Assembly (NCBI GenBank): GCA_021324635.1
Contig: JAJPIS010000065.1
Coordinates: forward strand, 1 to 40,349
Direction: 5' to 3'
DNA length: 40,349 bases
From: Gemmatimonadota bacterium
GTDB taxonomy: Bacteria; Gemmatimonadota; Gemmatimonadetes; Gemmatimonadales; Gemmatimonadaceae
A program made the position numbers and the translations under genes. Of the stretch, positions 8,655 to 19,771 are shown one piece after another. The notes beneath the pieces were generated by a model. The model searched no databases. It had not been told where the DNA came from and worked only from the letters and a program-made list of their open reading frames with translations. Positions within the stretch are counted from its first letter, which is position 1, and each line of letters opens with the position of its first letter.

Positions 8655-8724
8655 GCGGCGACCGGCGGCGCCGCCGTCCGTCGTTCGCCTGCGGCCTCCC
8701 CCGCCCGCACGCGCCGGCACGCGG

Positions 8725-9642
8725 CTACCCGAGATACCGCTGGAGGATCGGCTCGTACGCGTCGATCCTCCGATCGCGGAGGAAGGGCCAGTTGCGACGC
8801 GTATCCTCGATCACCGCCGTGTCACACCGGGCGATCAGCACCTGCGGGTCGGTCCCCGCGTCGGCGATGATCCGGCCGAAGGGGTCGCTCACGAAGGAGT
8901 GCCCGAAGAACTCGAGCCCATCCGTCCCCGGCTCCGGCTCGTGACCGACGCGGTTGGCCGCGGCGACATAGACGCCGTTGGCGATCGCGTGACTGCGCTG
9001 GATGGTGCGCCACGCCTCGACCTGGGCGGGCCCGTACTCCGCCTTCTCGGACGGATGCCAGCCGATCGCCGTCGGATAGAGGAGGATGTCGGCGCCGAGC
9101 AGGCTCGTGATGCGCGCGGCCTCGGGGTACCACTGATCCCAGCAGATCAGCACGCCGATGCGGGCGTAGCGGGTCGACCAGACCCGGAACCCGGTCGCGG
9201 CACCCGGGGTCGTCGCCCGCTCGTCCTGGGTGGCGTCGCCGGGCGTGAAGTAATACTTCTCGTAGAAGAGCGGATCGTCGGGGATGTGCATCTTGCGGTA
9301 GACGCCGAGCAGCGCGCCGTCGGCGTCGATCACGGCCGCCGAGTTGCGGTACACACCCGGCGCCTGCCGCTCGAAGAGCGGGACCACGAGCACGAGCGCC
9401 AGCTCGCGGGCGAGCGACTGCATCACGTCCGTCGTCGGCCCCGGGATCGGCTCGGCGATGTCGAACCGCTCGCCGCGCTGCGCCTTGCAGAAGTACTGCG
9501 AGTTGAAGAGCTCCTGGAGGCAGACGATCTGCGCGCCCCGCGTCGCCGCGTCGCGGATCCGGGCCACGGCGTTGCGGAGGTTGGCCGCAGCGTCGGCAGA
9601 GACGGCCGCTTGCACGAGCCCAACCGTGAACGTCCGGTGCAT
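8725..9642 (-). CDS. aguB: N-carbamoylputrescine amidase AguB
   Basis: 305 residues. A nitrilase-superfamily amidase that converts N-carbamoylputrescine to putrescine, CO2 and ammonia. The catalytic triad is visible: Glu44 in QELFNSQYF, Lys117 in YRKMHIPDDP and Cys167 in LICWDQWYPEAAR. The sequences FYEKYYFTPGD and IGWHPSEK are typical of AguB as opposed to other nitrilases. It starts three bases after the glycerate kinase stop and lies directly before aguA, so the pair forms a compact agmatine-to-putrescine module. Confidence 0.95.
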   Translation of the reverse strand: MHRTFTVGLVQAAVSADAAANLRNAVARIRDAATRGAQIVCLQELFNSQYFCKAQRGERFDIAEPIPGPTTDVMQSLARELALVLVVPLFERQAPGVYRNSAAVIDADGALLGVYRKMHIPDDPLFYEKYYFTPGDATQDERATTPGAATGFRVWSTRYARIGVLICWDQWYPEAARITSLLGADILLYPTAIGWHPSEKAEYGPAQVEAWRTIQRSHAIANGVYVAAANRVGHEPEPGTDGLEFFGHSFVSDPFGRIIADAGTDPQVLIARCDTAVIEDTRRNWPFLRDRRIDAYEPILQRYLG

Positions 9643-9645
9643 GGT

Positions 9646-10992
9646 CTACAAAAGTAGCCCGATCACGACGTCCATCACATTCGTGCCGCTCGGTCCGGTC
9701 CGCAGAAGCGCCCCTGCCGCGTCGAGGGCGTCGTAGGCGTCGTGGCACGCCAGATCGGCGGCCGGATCGCGGCCCGCGGATCCGATCGCCGACCAGGTCC
9801 AGCGATCCACGATCGCGCCGGCAGCGTCGGTCGGTCCGTCACGGCCGTCGGTGCCGGCGGCGAGCAGTACGACGCCCTCGGCGCGATCGCCGGCGTCACC
9901 GAGCGACCGCGCGGCGGCGAGCGCCAGCTCCTGATTTCGGCCGCCGCGCGGCGATCCGTCGGTCGCGGGCGGGGCGGGCCCGAGCGTCACGGTCGTCTCG
10001 CCGCCCCAGATGACGCATCGCGTGAGCTTCGGCAGGCGCTCGCGCTTGCGGAGCGCGAGCAGCTCGCTCGCCAGGCGGACGCCGCAGATCGACGCCTCGC
10101 CGATGAGCGGGGCGGTGGCGACGACCACCTCATCGATGCCGAGGGCCGAGGCGCGCGCGGCGGTGGCCGCGAGCGCCTGCGCGTTGGCGAGGATCACGCG
10201 GGTCGTGACCTGGCGGAAGGCCGGGTCGGACGGCTTGGGCGTTTCGGGCAGCTCCCCGCGCGCGGCCGCCTCGAGCGCCATGCGGGCGGCGCCCGGTATC
10301 GCGGACCACAACCCCGCCGCCTGGAGCGAGCCCACGAGGGTGGGGGCGGTGACCGGGTCCGGGCTGCACGGACCCGAGCTGATCACCGCCACGTCGTCGT
10401 GGGCGACATCGGATGCGGCGAGGCACACCAGCCGTGCGCCGGCGAGCGCCCGCGCAAGGCGTCCCGCGCCCCAGCGCGTGAGGCGCTTGCGCACGGCGTT
10501 CATCGTCGCGATGTCGGCGCCCGAGCGTAGGAGCGATCGATAGAGCGACGCGACATCCTCCTGCGTCAGCCCGGCTGCGTCATCGGGCGCGGCGGCGAGG
10601 CTCGTGCCGCCGCCGGAGATGAGGGCGAGCACCAGGTCGCCGGGCCGCACCCGGGCGACGATCTCTCCGATGGCGCGGGCGGCAGCGAGTGATCGCGCGC
10701 CGGGGACGGGGTGGTCGCCGACGATCACCTCGACCGCCGGGTGGGGCGATGGCGCCGCGGACGGAGCGACGACGACGCCGCCCGCGGGCACGATCCCGCG
10801 ATCGACGAGCGTCCGCACCGCGCCGCTCGTCATCGCGATCGACGCCTTGCCGATCGCGATGATCCAGGTCCGGGCCCCGGGCGTCGGCGCCGGGGTGAGT
10901 CGCGCGACGGCGGATCGGGCGGCCGCTTCCGGGTCCGCCCCGGCGATCGCGGCAGCGTAGAGCTCGCGGGCGAGGGCTCTGGGATCGACCAT
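9646..10992 (-). CDS. Glycerate kinase, MOFRL family (GckA/TtuD type)
   Basis: 448 residues from the ATG at 10992. The purine-rich GGGGGGAGAA just upstream can serve as a ribosome-binding site; a TTG at 11004 inside that run is less likely. The N-terminal DUF4147 domain has IAIGKAS, GDHPVPGARSLAAA and LISGGGTSL. The C-terminal MOFRL domain has WGGETTVTL, GGRNQELAL, AAGTDGRDGPTDAAGA and the terminal LLRTGPSGTNVMDVVIGL. The enzyme phosphorylates D-glycerate, usually to 2-phosphoglycerate, linking glyoxylate or serine breakdown to glycolysis. It is the first gene of the nine-gene minus-strand run; its promoter should lie in 10993-11175. Confidence 0.93.
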   Translation of the reverse strand: MVDPRALARELYAAAIAGADPEAAARSAVARLTPAPTPGARTWIIAIGKASIAMTSGAVRTLVDRGIVPAGGVVVAPSAAPSPHPAVEVIVGDHPVPGARSLAAARAIGEIVARVRPGDLVLALISGGGTSLAAAPDDAAGLTQEDVASLYRSLLRSGADIATMNAVRKRLTRWGAGRLARALAGARLVCLAASDVAHDDVAVISSGPCSPDPVTAPTLVGSLQAAGLWSAIPGAARMALEAAARGELPETPKPSDPAFRQVTTRVILANAQALAATAARASALGIDEVVVATAPLIGEASICGVRLASELLALRKRERLPKLTRCVIWGGETTVTLGPAPPATDGSPRGGRNQELALAAARSLGDAGDRAEGVVLLAAGTDGRDGPTDAAGAIVDRWTWSAIGSAGRDPAADLACHDAYDALDAAGALLRTGPSGTNVMDVVIGLLL

Positions 10993-11126
10993 TTCTCCCC
11001 CCAATTTCGCCGCCCCCGCACCCGCCTCCTATGGACCGTTCGATTTCGCGACGGCAGACCGCCACCGGCCATTCTGACCGACCGCGAGACGTGACGTCCG
11101 TGCGGATGAGGCCGTCACCCTGAGAG

Positions 11127-11142
11127 CCCCCTCATTAGGGGG
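11127..11142. other. Short GC hairpin between divergent genes
   Basis: CCCCCT (11127-11132) pairs with AGGGGG (11137-11142) around a four-base loop, in the 183-base divergent region between glycerate kinase and the Ser/Thr kinase. No T-run follows on either strand, so it is not a standard terminator. It could be an operator or a 5'-leader structure. Confidence 0.4.
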
Positions 11143-11155
11143 GCCGGCCCGCCAT

Positions 11156-11174
11156 CCCGCGACGATCGCGCGGG
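11156..11174. other. Second hairpin, adjoining the kinase start
   Basis: CCCGCG (11156-11161) pairs with CGCGGG (11169-11174) around a seven-base loop. It ends one base before the GTG taken as the outermost kinase start. In mRNA it would mask that start, which either favours a later start (11206 or 11251) or implies translational control. Confidence 0.4.
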
Positions 11175-11175
11175 A

Positions 11176-12963
11176 GTGGGCCCCGACTTCGGCCTGCGGA
11201 GACTAGTGACCGGCAGCTCTGGCAGCCCCCGCGAGTCTGTGGCCGCAGGCGTGACGACTCCCGTCGGCCTGCCGGGGGGATGCGCGCGGTGTGGTGCGAC
11301 GATCGCGCCCGGAGCCACGACGTGCGTTCGGTGCGGGGCGACCATCACCGGTGGCAACTCGGCCGAGCAGGCGGAGCGCATCCGGCTTCGGCTCCAGGAC
11401 GCGATCGGTGACGCCTATCAGCTCGTGGAGCTCCTCGGCCGCGGAGGGATGGGGATCGTCTTTCGCGCCCGCGAGATGGCCCTGGACCGCGAGGTCGCGC
11501 TCAAGGTGCTCGCCCTCGACCCGGTGCTCTCCCCCGAAGCGTACGCCCGGTTCGAGCGCGAGGCCAAGCTCGCGGCCCGGCTCGATCACCCGAACGTCGT
11601 GCCGATCTTCGCCGTCGGCCAGCGGAACACCGTCGCCTACTACACGATGCGTCTCGTGCGCGGCGGCACGCTCGAGGACATGCTCGACGGCCATCGCACG
11701 CTCGATTTTCACCACGCGCTCGAGATCCTGCGCGATGTCGCGAGCGCGCTCGACTACGCCCACGGGCAGAGTGTCGTGCACCGCGACATCAAGCCGGCCA
11801 ACGTCCTGATCGCCGAGAGCGGACACGCGATGGTGTCGGACTTCGGGATCGCCAAGGCGCTTGGTGCCGGCGACATGGGACCCGGCACGGGCGCCGTGAT
11901 CGGCTCACCCGGTTACATGTCACCCGAGCAATGGCGGGGCGAGGAGATCGACCCGCGCGCCGACCAGTATGCGCTCGGCGTGATGGCCTTCGAGATGCTC
12001 ACCGGCCGCCGCCCGTTCGAGGCCGTGCGCGTGCAGGATCTGCTCAAGCTGCACCTGTCGGCCGAGGTGCCGACGGCCTCGACGCTCGTGAACACACTGC
12101 CGCCGTTCGTCGACCTTGCGCTCAAGCGCGCGATGGCCAAGTCCGCGTCGGGACGCTTCTCCTCCGCCTCTGCCTTCGTCGAGGCCCTGGGGGGCAGTCG
12201 CCCGGTCTCGAGCGTCACGCGAACCGGCGTTCCCACCGCCGTCGCGCCGGAGCCGGCGCCGGCGGGCGCGGGACTCGGCGGCACGGTTGCCTTCCTGTCG
12301 TTGCTCGCCGGGGCGGCGGTGGCCCTGTACCTGGCCCTGGTGCTCCGTCCACCCGCCTTCGCCCATCCGGCGGCGCTGCGGCACCGCGCAGCGGCGGTCC
12401 ACGATTCGACCGGGGCCGCGGCCGCCGACTCCGCGATCGACATCGACACGACCTTCGACGTCAACACCGCCGCGCCGCGCGACGCCCGCGTGCGGCCGCC
12501 GGTCGCCGCCGACCCGGTGCTGTTCGCGGCACAGGGGGCGCCGCCCAACCCCGGCGGCGATGCGTCCGCGTACATCCGGGTCGTCTCGCACGGCGGCACG
12601 GCGCGCGTGCGCGTGGACGGGCGCACGTTCGGGTTCTCGCCGCTCGTGATCCGCATTGAGCCCGGTCCGCACGTGATCTCGCTCGAGAGCTCGGGCGATG
12701 CGTTCATGCCGTCCCAGGTGACGGTGGACGCGATCGCAAATGACACGAGCTTCGCCATCTTCACCGCGAACACCGGCCTGGGCACACCGGCCGGCGCCCC
12801 GCCGCCCAGCGCTCCGCCGCCCAGCGCTCCGCCGGCTAGCGCTCCCGACACGACCCACGTCGGCGCGCCGCCCTCTCCATCCCCCTCTCCCTCCTCCTCG
12901 GCCCCCTCGCCCGCCCACCCTGGCACGTCCCAGGCCCCGGGCGGCGGCGCTACGACCCCCTGA
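11176..12963 (+). CDS. Membrane Ser/Thr protein kinase with zinc ribbon and PEGA domain
   Basis: 595 residues from GTG 11176; in-frame GTGs at 11206 and 11251 are alternatives, and the region before the zinc ribbon is not conserved in character. Two CxxC knuckles (Cys36/39 and Cys50/53) form a zinc ribbon. A full Hanks-type kinase follows: GRGGMGIV, Lys110 in VALKVL, HRDIKPANV with Asp204, DFGIAK with Asp222, and SPGYMSPEQWRG. A single transmembrane segment lies near residues 370-390 (AFLSLLAGAAVALYLALVL). The outer part carries a PEGA-like domain (VRVDGRTFGFSPLVIRIEPGPHVISLES) and ends in a Pro/Ser-rich tail. It would phosphorylate cytoplasmic targets in response to an outer-domain signal. 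The 3' end overlaps the M20 gene by 14 bases. Confidence 0.93.
   Translation: MGPDFGLRRLVTGSSGSPRESVAAGVTTPVGLPGGCARCGATIAPGATTCVRCGATITGGNSAEQAERIRLRLQDAIGDAYQLVELLGRGGMGIVFRAREMALDREVALKVLALDPVLSPEAYARFEREAKLAARLDHPNVVPIFAVGQRNTVAYYTMRLVRGGTLEDMLDGHRTLDFHHALEILRDVASALDYAHGQSVVHRDIKPANVLIAESGHAMVSDFGIAKALGAGDMGPGTGAVIGSPGYMSPEQWRGEEIDPRADQYALGVMAFEMLTGRRPFEAVRVQDLLKLHLSAEVPTASTLVNTLPPFVDLALKRAMAKSASGRFSSASAFVEALGGSRPVSSVTRTGVPTAVAPEPAPAGAGLGGTVAFLSLLAGAAVALYLALVLRPPAFAHPAALRHRAAAVHDSTGAAAADSAIDIDTTFDVNTAAPRDARVRPPVAADPVLFAAQGAPPNPGGDASAYIRVVSHGGTARVRVDGRTFGFSPLVIRIEPGPHVISLESSGDAFMPSQVTVDAIANDTSFAIFTANTGLGTPAGAPPPSAPPPSAPPASAPDTTHVGAPPSPSPSPSSSAPSPAHPGTSQAPGGGATTP
12799..12843 (+). repeat. 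15-base tandem repeat in the kinase tail
   Basis: Two identical units ccgccgcccagcgct (12799-12813 and 12814-12828) and a third with two changes (12829-12843). Each encodes five residues of the P-P-S-A-P type in the extracytoplasmic tail. The repeat is in frame and probably length-variable between strains. Confidence 0.85.
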
Positions 12964-14008
12964 TGCCTGCGGCCGCAGCGGGCGAGGCGACTGTCGCCCG
13001 GTCCGCTGCGAGTGCACCGACCGCGAGCCGCTCGTACGCGCCGACCGCCGCCGCGAGCTCCGCGACGTCGATCCATTCGTCGTCGGTGTGCGCGACGTGA
13101 ACCGATCCCGGACCGAACAGGTACGGTGTCCCCCACCGCGACAGGCGCGGGATGTCGGTGGCGTAGGCCACGACCACCGTGTCGAATCCCGCTACCGTCC
13201 TGAGTCGTACCGGCGGGACGAGGGACTCGAGCTCGAGGGCCGCAACCGGCTCGGCCCAGGCGCGTAACCGTGGCGCGATCGCCTCGACGTCGGTGACGAG
13301 GCGCACGAGCATCCGCGCCTCGGCGAACGGCGCGACGACGTTCTCGGCAACCCCGCCGGAGACCAGGCCGACGTTGATGGTCGTGGGGCCGAGCACCGGG
13401 TCGCTCGGTAGCGGCACAGTGGGGAGTCGAGACAGCAAAGCCACCAGGTCGTCGACCGCCGAGTGGCCGAGCTCGGGGTAGGCCGAATGGGCGGCTCGCC
13501 CGGTCGTGCGCACGACGACACGGAGCGCGCCCTTGGTCCCGACGGCGAGGCGACTCTCGGTCGGCTCGCCGTTGATGAGCACGCGGCTCGTCGTCGCGAC
13601 CGGATTGGCGGCCGCGGCACCGTCGTGCACCGTCTCCTCGCCGACCACGAAGAGCAGGGCGACCGACACACCACGTGCGCGGAGCCGCTCGGCGGCACAG
13701 ATCATCGCCGCCGCGATCCCTTTGGCGTCGCACGCGCCGCGTCCGGCGATGCGCCCGCCCTCGCGACGTGGAGGGATGAACGGCGGGACGGTGTCCAGAT
13801 GCGTCGACAGTGTCACGAGCGGGCTCGCGTCGGTCGTCGCGAGGAGATCGTCTCGGCCCGGTGTCACCGGGATCCGTCGCGTCGTCCATCCGCGCCCGCG
13901 CAGGAGCGAGTCGACGGCCCCGACCACATCGGCCTCGCTGCCGCTCACCGATGGGATCCGCACCAGCTCGCACGTCAGGTCTGCGACATCCAAGGGCCGT
14001 CCCGTCAT
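12950..14008 (-). CDS. M20-family metallodeacylase (ArgE/DapE/LysK-like)
   Basis: 352 residues from the ATG at 14008, which has a good ribosome-binding site (GGAGAGGTGAG) just ahead; the longer frame upstream is rejected. Metal-site motifs of M20 enzymes are visible: STHLDTVPP (His, Asp), GRGACDAKG (bridging Asp), GEETVHDGA (catalytic Glu pair), and HVAHTDDEWIDVAEL with a C-terminal His. A dimerisation lid is present (AAHSAYPELGHSAVDDL). Family members deacylate N-acetylornithine, N-succinyl-diaminopimelate or LysW-bound amino acids. No arginine or lysine biosynthesis gene is next to it, so the substrate cannot be named. It is divergent from acnA and convergent with the kinase. Confidence 0.88.
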   Translation of the reverse strand: MTGRPLDVADLTCELVRIPSVSGSEADVVGAVDSLLRGRGWTTRRIPVTPGRDDLLATTDASPLVTLSTHLDTVPPFIPPRREGGRIAGRGACDAKGIAAAMICAAERLRARGVSVALLFVVGEETVHDGAAAANPVATTSRVLINGEPTESRLAVGTKGALRVVVRTTGRAAHSAYPELGHSAVDDLVALLSRLPTVPLPSDPVLGPTTINVGLVSGGVAENVVAPFAEARMLVRLVTDVEAIAPRLRAWAEPVAALELESLVPPVRLRTVAGFDTVVVAYATDIPRLSRWGTPYLFGPGSVHVAHTDDEWIDVAELAAAVGAYERLAVGALAADRATVASPAAAAGIRGS

Positions 14009-14064
14009 CTCACCTCTCCGCTGCCGCCGCCGGATCGGCGTCGCTCCGTTAGATTTCCTGTAGC

Positions 14065-14083
14065 CTGCGCGCCCGGCGCGCAG
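14065..14083. promoter_or_regulatory. 19-base inverted repeat between M20 gene and acnA
   Basis: CTGCGCGCC and GGCGCGCAG flank a single C. The repeat lies in the 152-base divergent region, 57 bases before the M20 start and 77 bases before the aconitase ATG. The symmetry suits a dimeric repressor site; as a hairpin it would need a five-base loop and a seven-pair stem. No matching regulator is identified, and a chance GC palindrome is possible. Confidence 0.4.
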
Positions 14084-14160
14084 TGGCTCCGTGATCCACG
14101 CCGGGCCGATCGAGCCCGATCCGGCCGGCACCGCTTGGCGCTGTAGCCAGGGACGCCCGC

Positions 14161-16938
<2,778 letters not shown>

Positions 16939-16941
16939 CCG

Positions 16942-18042
16942 TCACGCGCCTCCCCAGCCCCACTCGTCGACGCCCGCGCCGGCCTCCGACAGGGGACCCG
17001 GCCCGGACGAGTGCACGGACAGCGCGCTCGTGGGACACTGGTGGATGAAATCACCGTCCGCCGGTGACCAATGGAATCGGTCCGCCTTCGGGTACGCGTG
17101 ACCGGTGGTGTCGAGCCCCATCGTGTCCGGCGCCAGCGCCACGCACAGGCCACAGCCGGTGCACCGCGCGCGGTCGACGGCGATCCGCACGCACCGGCGA
17201 GGGAACACACCGCCGGCGGCCGCCAGGACGTCGTCCCAGGTCGCGAGCGCTTCACGGGCGGCGCGGTATCCCTCGGCGATGATCTCCTCCGTGTGCGCGA
17301 AGCTGAGCCACCCGATGTGCGCGATCCGTGGCCGGATGAGCAACATCGGCGGTCCCTCCCAGCGCGTGAGCGGCACCTGCTGGAGGGCGTGCATCATCGC
17401 GGTCGCGGCGCGCATGTAGGTGCTCGCGAAGCCCTGCTCGGCCACGTCCGCATCGTGGGTCAGATCAGTGCTCCCCACGTCGACCGCGATCAGCGCGTCC
17501 ATCCCGACCGCCGCGACCTGGACGGGGAGGTTGTCGATCGTGCCGCCGTCGATGCACAACCGCCCGTCGACGCGCCCCGGCGGAAAGAACCCGGGCAGCG
17601 CGCACGACGCGTACACGGCGTCGACGACCGAGACGTGCCGGAGGCCGGGCAACCCCCAGACGACCTGCGTGCCCCCGCGCACGTCGAAGGTGTTGACGAG
17701 GACGGGGACCGGGAGGTCCGAGAACGTGCCGCCCGGCACGTTGGCGTCGCACAGCGCCCGCAGCGGCTCCCCGGCATAGATCGACGCCGCGCGGCGGCGC
17801 TCGAGCAGCATGCCGACGTGGTTCAGGCGAAAGAGGTCGCGCCGCTGGAGCCGCAGTGCCCGCTCGGCCATGAGGTCGGTCGGCATGCCCGCGGCACTCG
17901 CCGCCGCGACGAGCGCTCCGATGCTCGTGCCCGCGTACACCGTCGGCCGGATCCCGGCCTCGTTCAGCGCCCGCAGCACGCCAATGTGCGCGAACCCCTT
18001 CAGGCCTCCGCCACCGAGCACGAATGCGACACGTGCGTTCAT
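16942..18042 (-). CDS. Patatin-like phospholipase with C-terminal 4Fe-4S ferredoxin domain
   Basis: 366 residues from the ATG at 18042; the frame is open further upstream but only crosses the Big-domain gene. The patatin domain (about 1-265) has the oxyanion loop GGGGLKG, the nucleophile Ser40 in GTSIG, and Asp165 in DGGTIDN, so the Ser-Asp dyad of lipid acyl hydrolases is complete. At residues 284-342 a small ferredoxin domain follows with CTGCGLC (Cys294, 297, 300) and CPTSAL (Cys336), enough for one 4Fe-4S cluster. No signal peptide is visible, so it is probably cytoplasmic or membrane-peripheral. It may couple lipid deacylation to redox state. It lies 32 bases after the Big-domain gene and ends three bases from acnA. 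Confidence 0.9.
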   Translation of the reverse strand: MNARVAFVLGGGGLKGFAHIGVLRALNEAGIRPTVYAGTSIGALVAAASAAGMPTDLMAERALRLQRRDLFRLNHVGMLLERRRAASIYAGEPLRALCDANVPGGTFSDLPVPVLVNTFDVRGGTQVVWGLPGLRHVSVVDAVYASCALPGFFPPGRVDGRLCIDGGTIDNLPVQVAAVGMDALIAVDVGSTDLTHDADVAEQGFASTYMRAATAMMHALQQVPLTRWEGPPMLLIRPRIAHIGWLSFAHTEEIIAEGYRAAREALATWDDVLAAAGGVFPRRCVRIAVDRARCTGCGLCVALAPDTMGLDTTGHAYPKADRFHWSPADGDFIHQCPTSALSVHSSGPGPLSEAGAGVDEWGWGGA

Positions 18043-18074
18043 GCGGGACTCACGGCCGGCGAGACCACGCCCGC

Positions 18075-19700
18075 TCACACGTGCCGGCGTCGGCTGCGGG
18101 ACGGCGCGCGCGCCGCCGGCGGGATGCCGGCAGCGGTGACGTCGACCGGTTGGACGACGCCTTCGACGCGTGCCGTCAGATGATACACCGCGGGTCGGGC
18201 CGCGATCGGCAGCGTCCAGCGTGTCCGGACGACGCCGGCCGTGTCGGTGACTGGCGCACTGTCCGGGACGGCGCCGGCGGCCGGCGCCAGCGTCACCCGC
18301 GCGCCGGGGACGGCGTTCCCCGCCGCGTCGGCGACGCGCAGCACGATCGCCTTGGGCAGGGTGGTCCCGACCGCCGCCCGCTGTCCCGCGCCGGCGACCG
18401 CACGCACACTGGCGGCCGGTCCGGGCAGGGCGGTCACGTGGAGGAGCGCCGGCTTGACCAGCCGCCCGTTGCCGACGAATACCCGCACCCGCTGCCGCCC
18501 CGCCGTCGGGCCGAGGACCCACGTCGCCTCGGCGGTCCCCGTGGAATCGGAGCGTGCCCCGGCCCCGGCGACGGTCCCGCCGTCGAGCGTCTCCCACCGC
18601 ACCGGCACGTCCACCAGGGCGCGGCCGCTCGAGTCGGTGAGCCGGATCCCGACGTGTGCCGGCACCGTGGTCGCGATCGGCGCCCGCTGCCCGTCCTCGA
18701 GCAGCGCAATGCGCGTGTTCGCGGCCACGGGCTCGGCTTCGGCCTCCGCCAGCGCCGTGCTGTCCAATCCGTCGACGCTCGCGAGCAGCCGCTGCCGCCC
18801 CGGGAACTCCCCGAGCCGCCAGGTGCGTCGTGCCTTCCCGTCACCGTCGGTCACGGCGGTGCCCAGATCGGTCGTGCCGCCCGCGTCCACCCGCCGGAAG
18901 TGCACGCTCACGCCGGGCATCGGCCGGCCGCGACGCGACGTGAGGCGGATCACGATCGGCGTCGGCAGGGGGCCGCCGGCGGCGGCATCCTGCCCGCTCC
19001 CGCTCACGACCGTGAGGGACCCGGGAACCGGCACGACGGTGATCGGCATCTGGGCCGAGACACCGGCGACCGACGCCGAGATGGTCGTCCGCCCGGCTGC
19101 CTTGCCGCTCACCCGTCCTACCGAGTCGACGGCAGCGACGAGCGTGTCACCGCTCCGCCAGACGGCTGGTGTCGCGTCGGCGCGCAGGGGGTGGCCGCGT
19201 GCGTCGGTTGCGCGGAGCGACACGGCCCGCGCGTCCCCCTCGGCGAGCGTGACCGCGCTGTCGCTCGCGAGGTGCAGGGCGGCCACGCGCGGACGCACGA
19301 CCACCATCGCCCGGGCCATCAGCTCTCCGACCGCCGCCACGACGGTCGTCGTGCCAGGAGCCCTCGCGACCACGACGCCATCGCTGACCGATGCCACCGC
19401 CGAATCCGTGGAGCTCCAGGCGATGGTGGCGCCGACGAGCGCCGTCCCGTGCCGGTCGGTGACCGTCGCGGCCAGATGCACGCTGTCCCCGATCGCGCCC
19501 GCCGTGTCGGCGGCCGGGGAGATCCCCACCCAGGCCGCCCCAAAGGTCCCGATGGTTCGGCGCGTCCCCGATCCGTCGAGCCCGACGCTATGCACGTACC
19601 CCAGAACCGTCGCGAGCGCCGCGGCCGCGGTGACGATCTTGGCCACGAGGCTGACGACACTGTGCACTCGATTGGCCTGCTCCGGCGTCGTCCGCGCCAT
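18075..19700 (-). CDS. Exported protein with repeated bacterial Ig-like (Big) domains
   Basis: 541 residues. One N-terminal hydrophobic segment (VAKIVTAAAALATVLGYVHSV) anchors or exports it. Two Big_2-type repeats follow, with the typical IAWSSTDSAVASVSDGVVVARAPGTTTVVA and VAAVDSVGRVSGKAAGRTTIS patterns. Then come three Big_1-like repeats, each opening with a G-x-G-Q motif and a PxPIVIRLT-type strand and ending in a D-x-x-G-x-A-x-x-x-W strand (TDGDGKARRTW, SDSTGTAEATW, TDTAGVVRTRW). The C-terminus is basic (SRSRRRHV). No enzyme or adhesin head is present, so it is likely a surface or periplasmic stalk. It lies 71 bases after the glycine-zipper protein and before the patatin gene. Confidence 0.82.
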   Translation of the reverse strand: MARTTPEQANRVHSVVSLVAKIVTAAAALATVLGYVHSVGLDGSGTRRTIGTFGAAWVGISPAADTAGAIGDSVHLAATVTDRHGTALVGATIAWSSTDSAVASVSDGVVVARAPGTTTVVAAVGELMARAMVVVRPRVAALHLASDSAVTLAEGDARAVSLRATDARGHPLRADATPAVWRSGDTLVAAVDSVGRVSGKAAGRTTISASVAGVSAQMPITVVPVPGSLTVVSGSGQDAAAGGPLPTPIVIRLTSRRGRPMPGVSVHFRRVDAGGTTDLGTAVTDGDGKARRTWRLGEFPGRQRLLASVDGLDSTALAEAEAEPVAANTRIALLEDGQRAPIATTVPAHVGIRLTDSSGRALVDVPVRWETLDGGTVAGAGARSDSTGTAEATWVLGPTAGRQRVRVFVGNGRLVKPALLHVTALPGPAASVRAVAGAGQRAAVGTTLPKAIVLRVADAAGNAVPGARVTLAPAAGAVPDSAPVTDTAGVVRTRWTLPIAARPAVYHLTARVEGVVQPVDVTAAGIPPAARAPSRSRRRHV

Positions 19701-19771
19701 ACATCCAGAGACGCTCGGCGAGGGGGGCGAGCAACCGGGTCGGGCGAGCCATTGACGGGAAGTGCTTGCGG

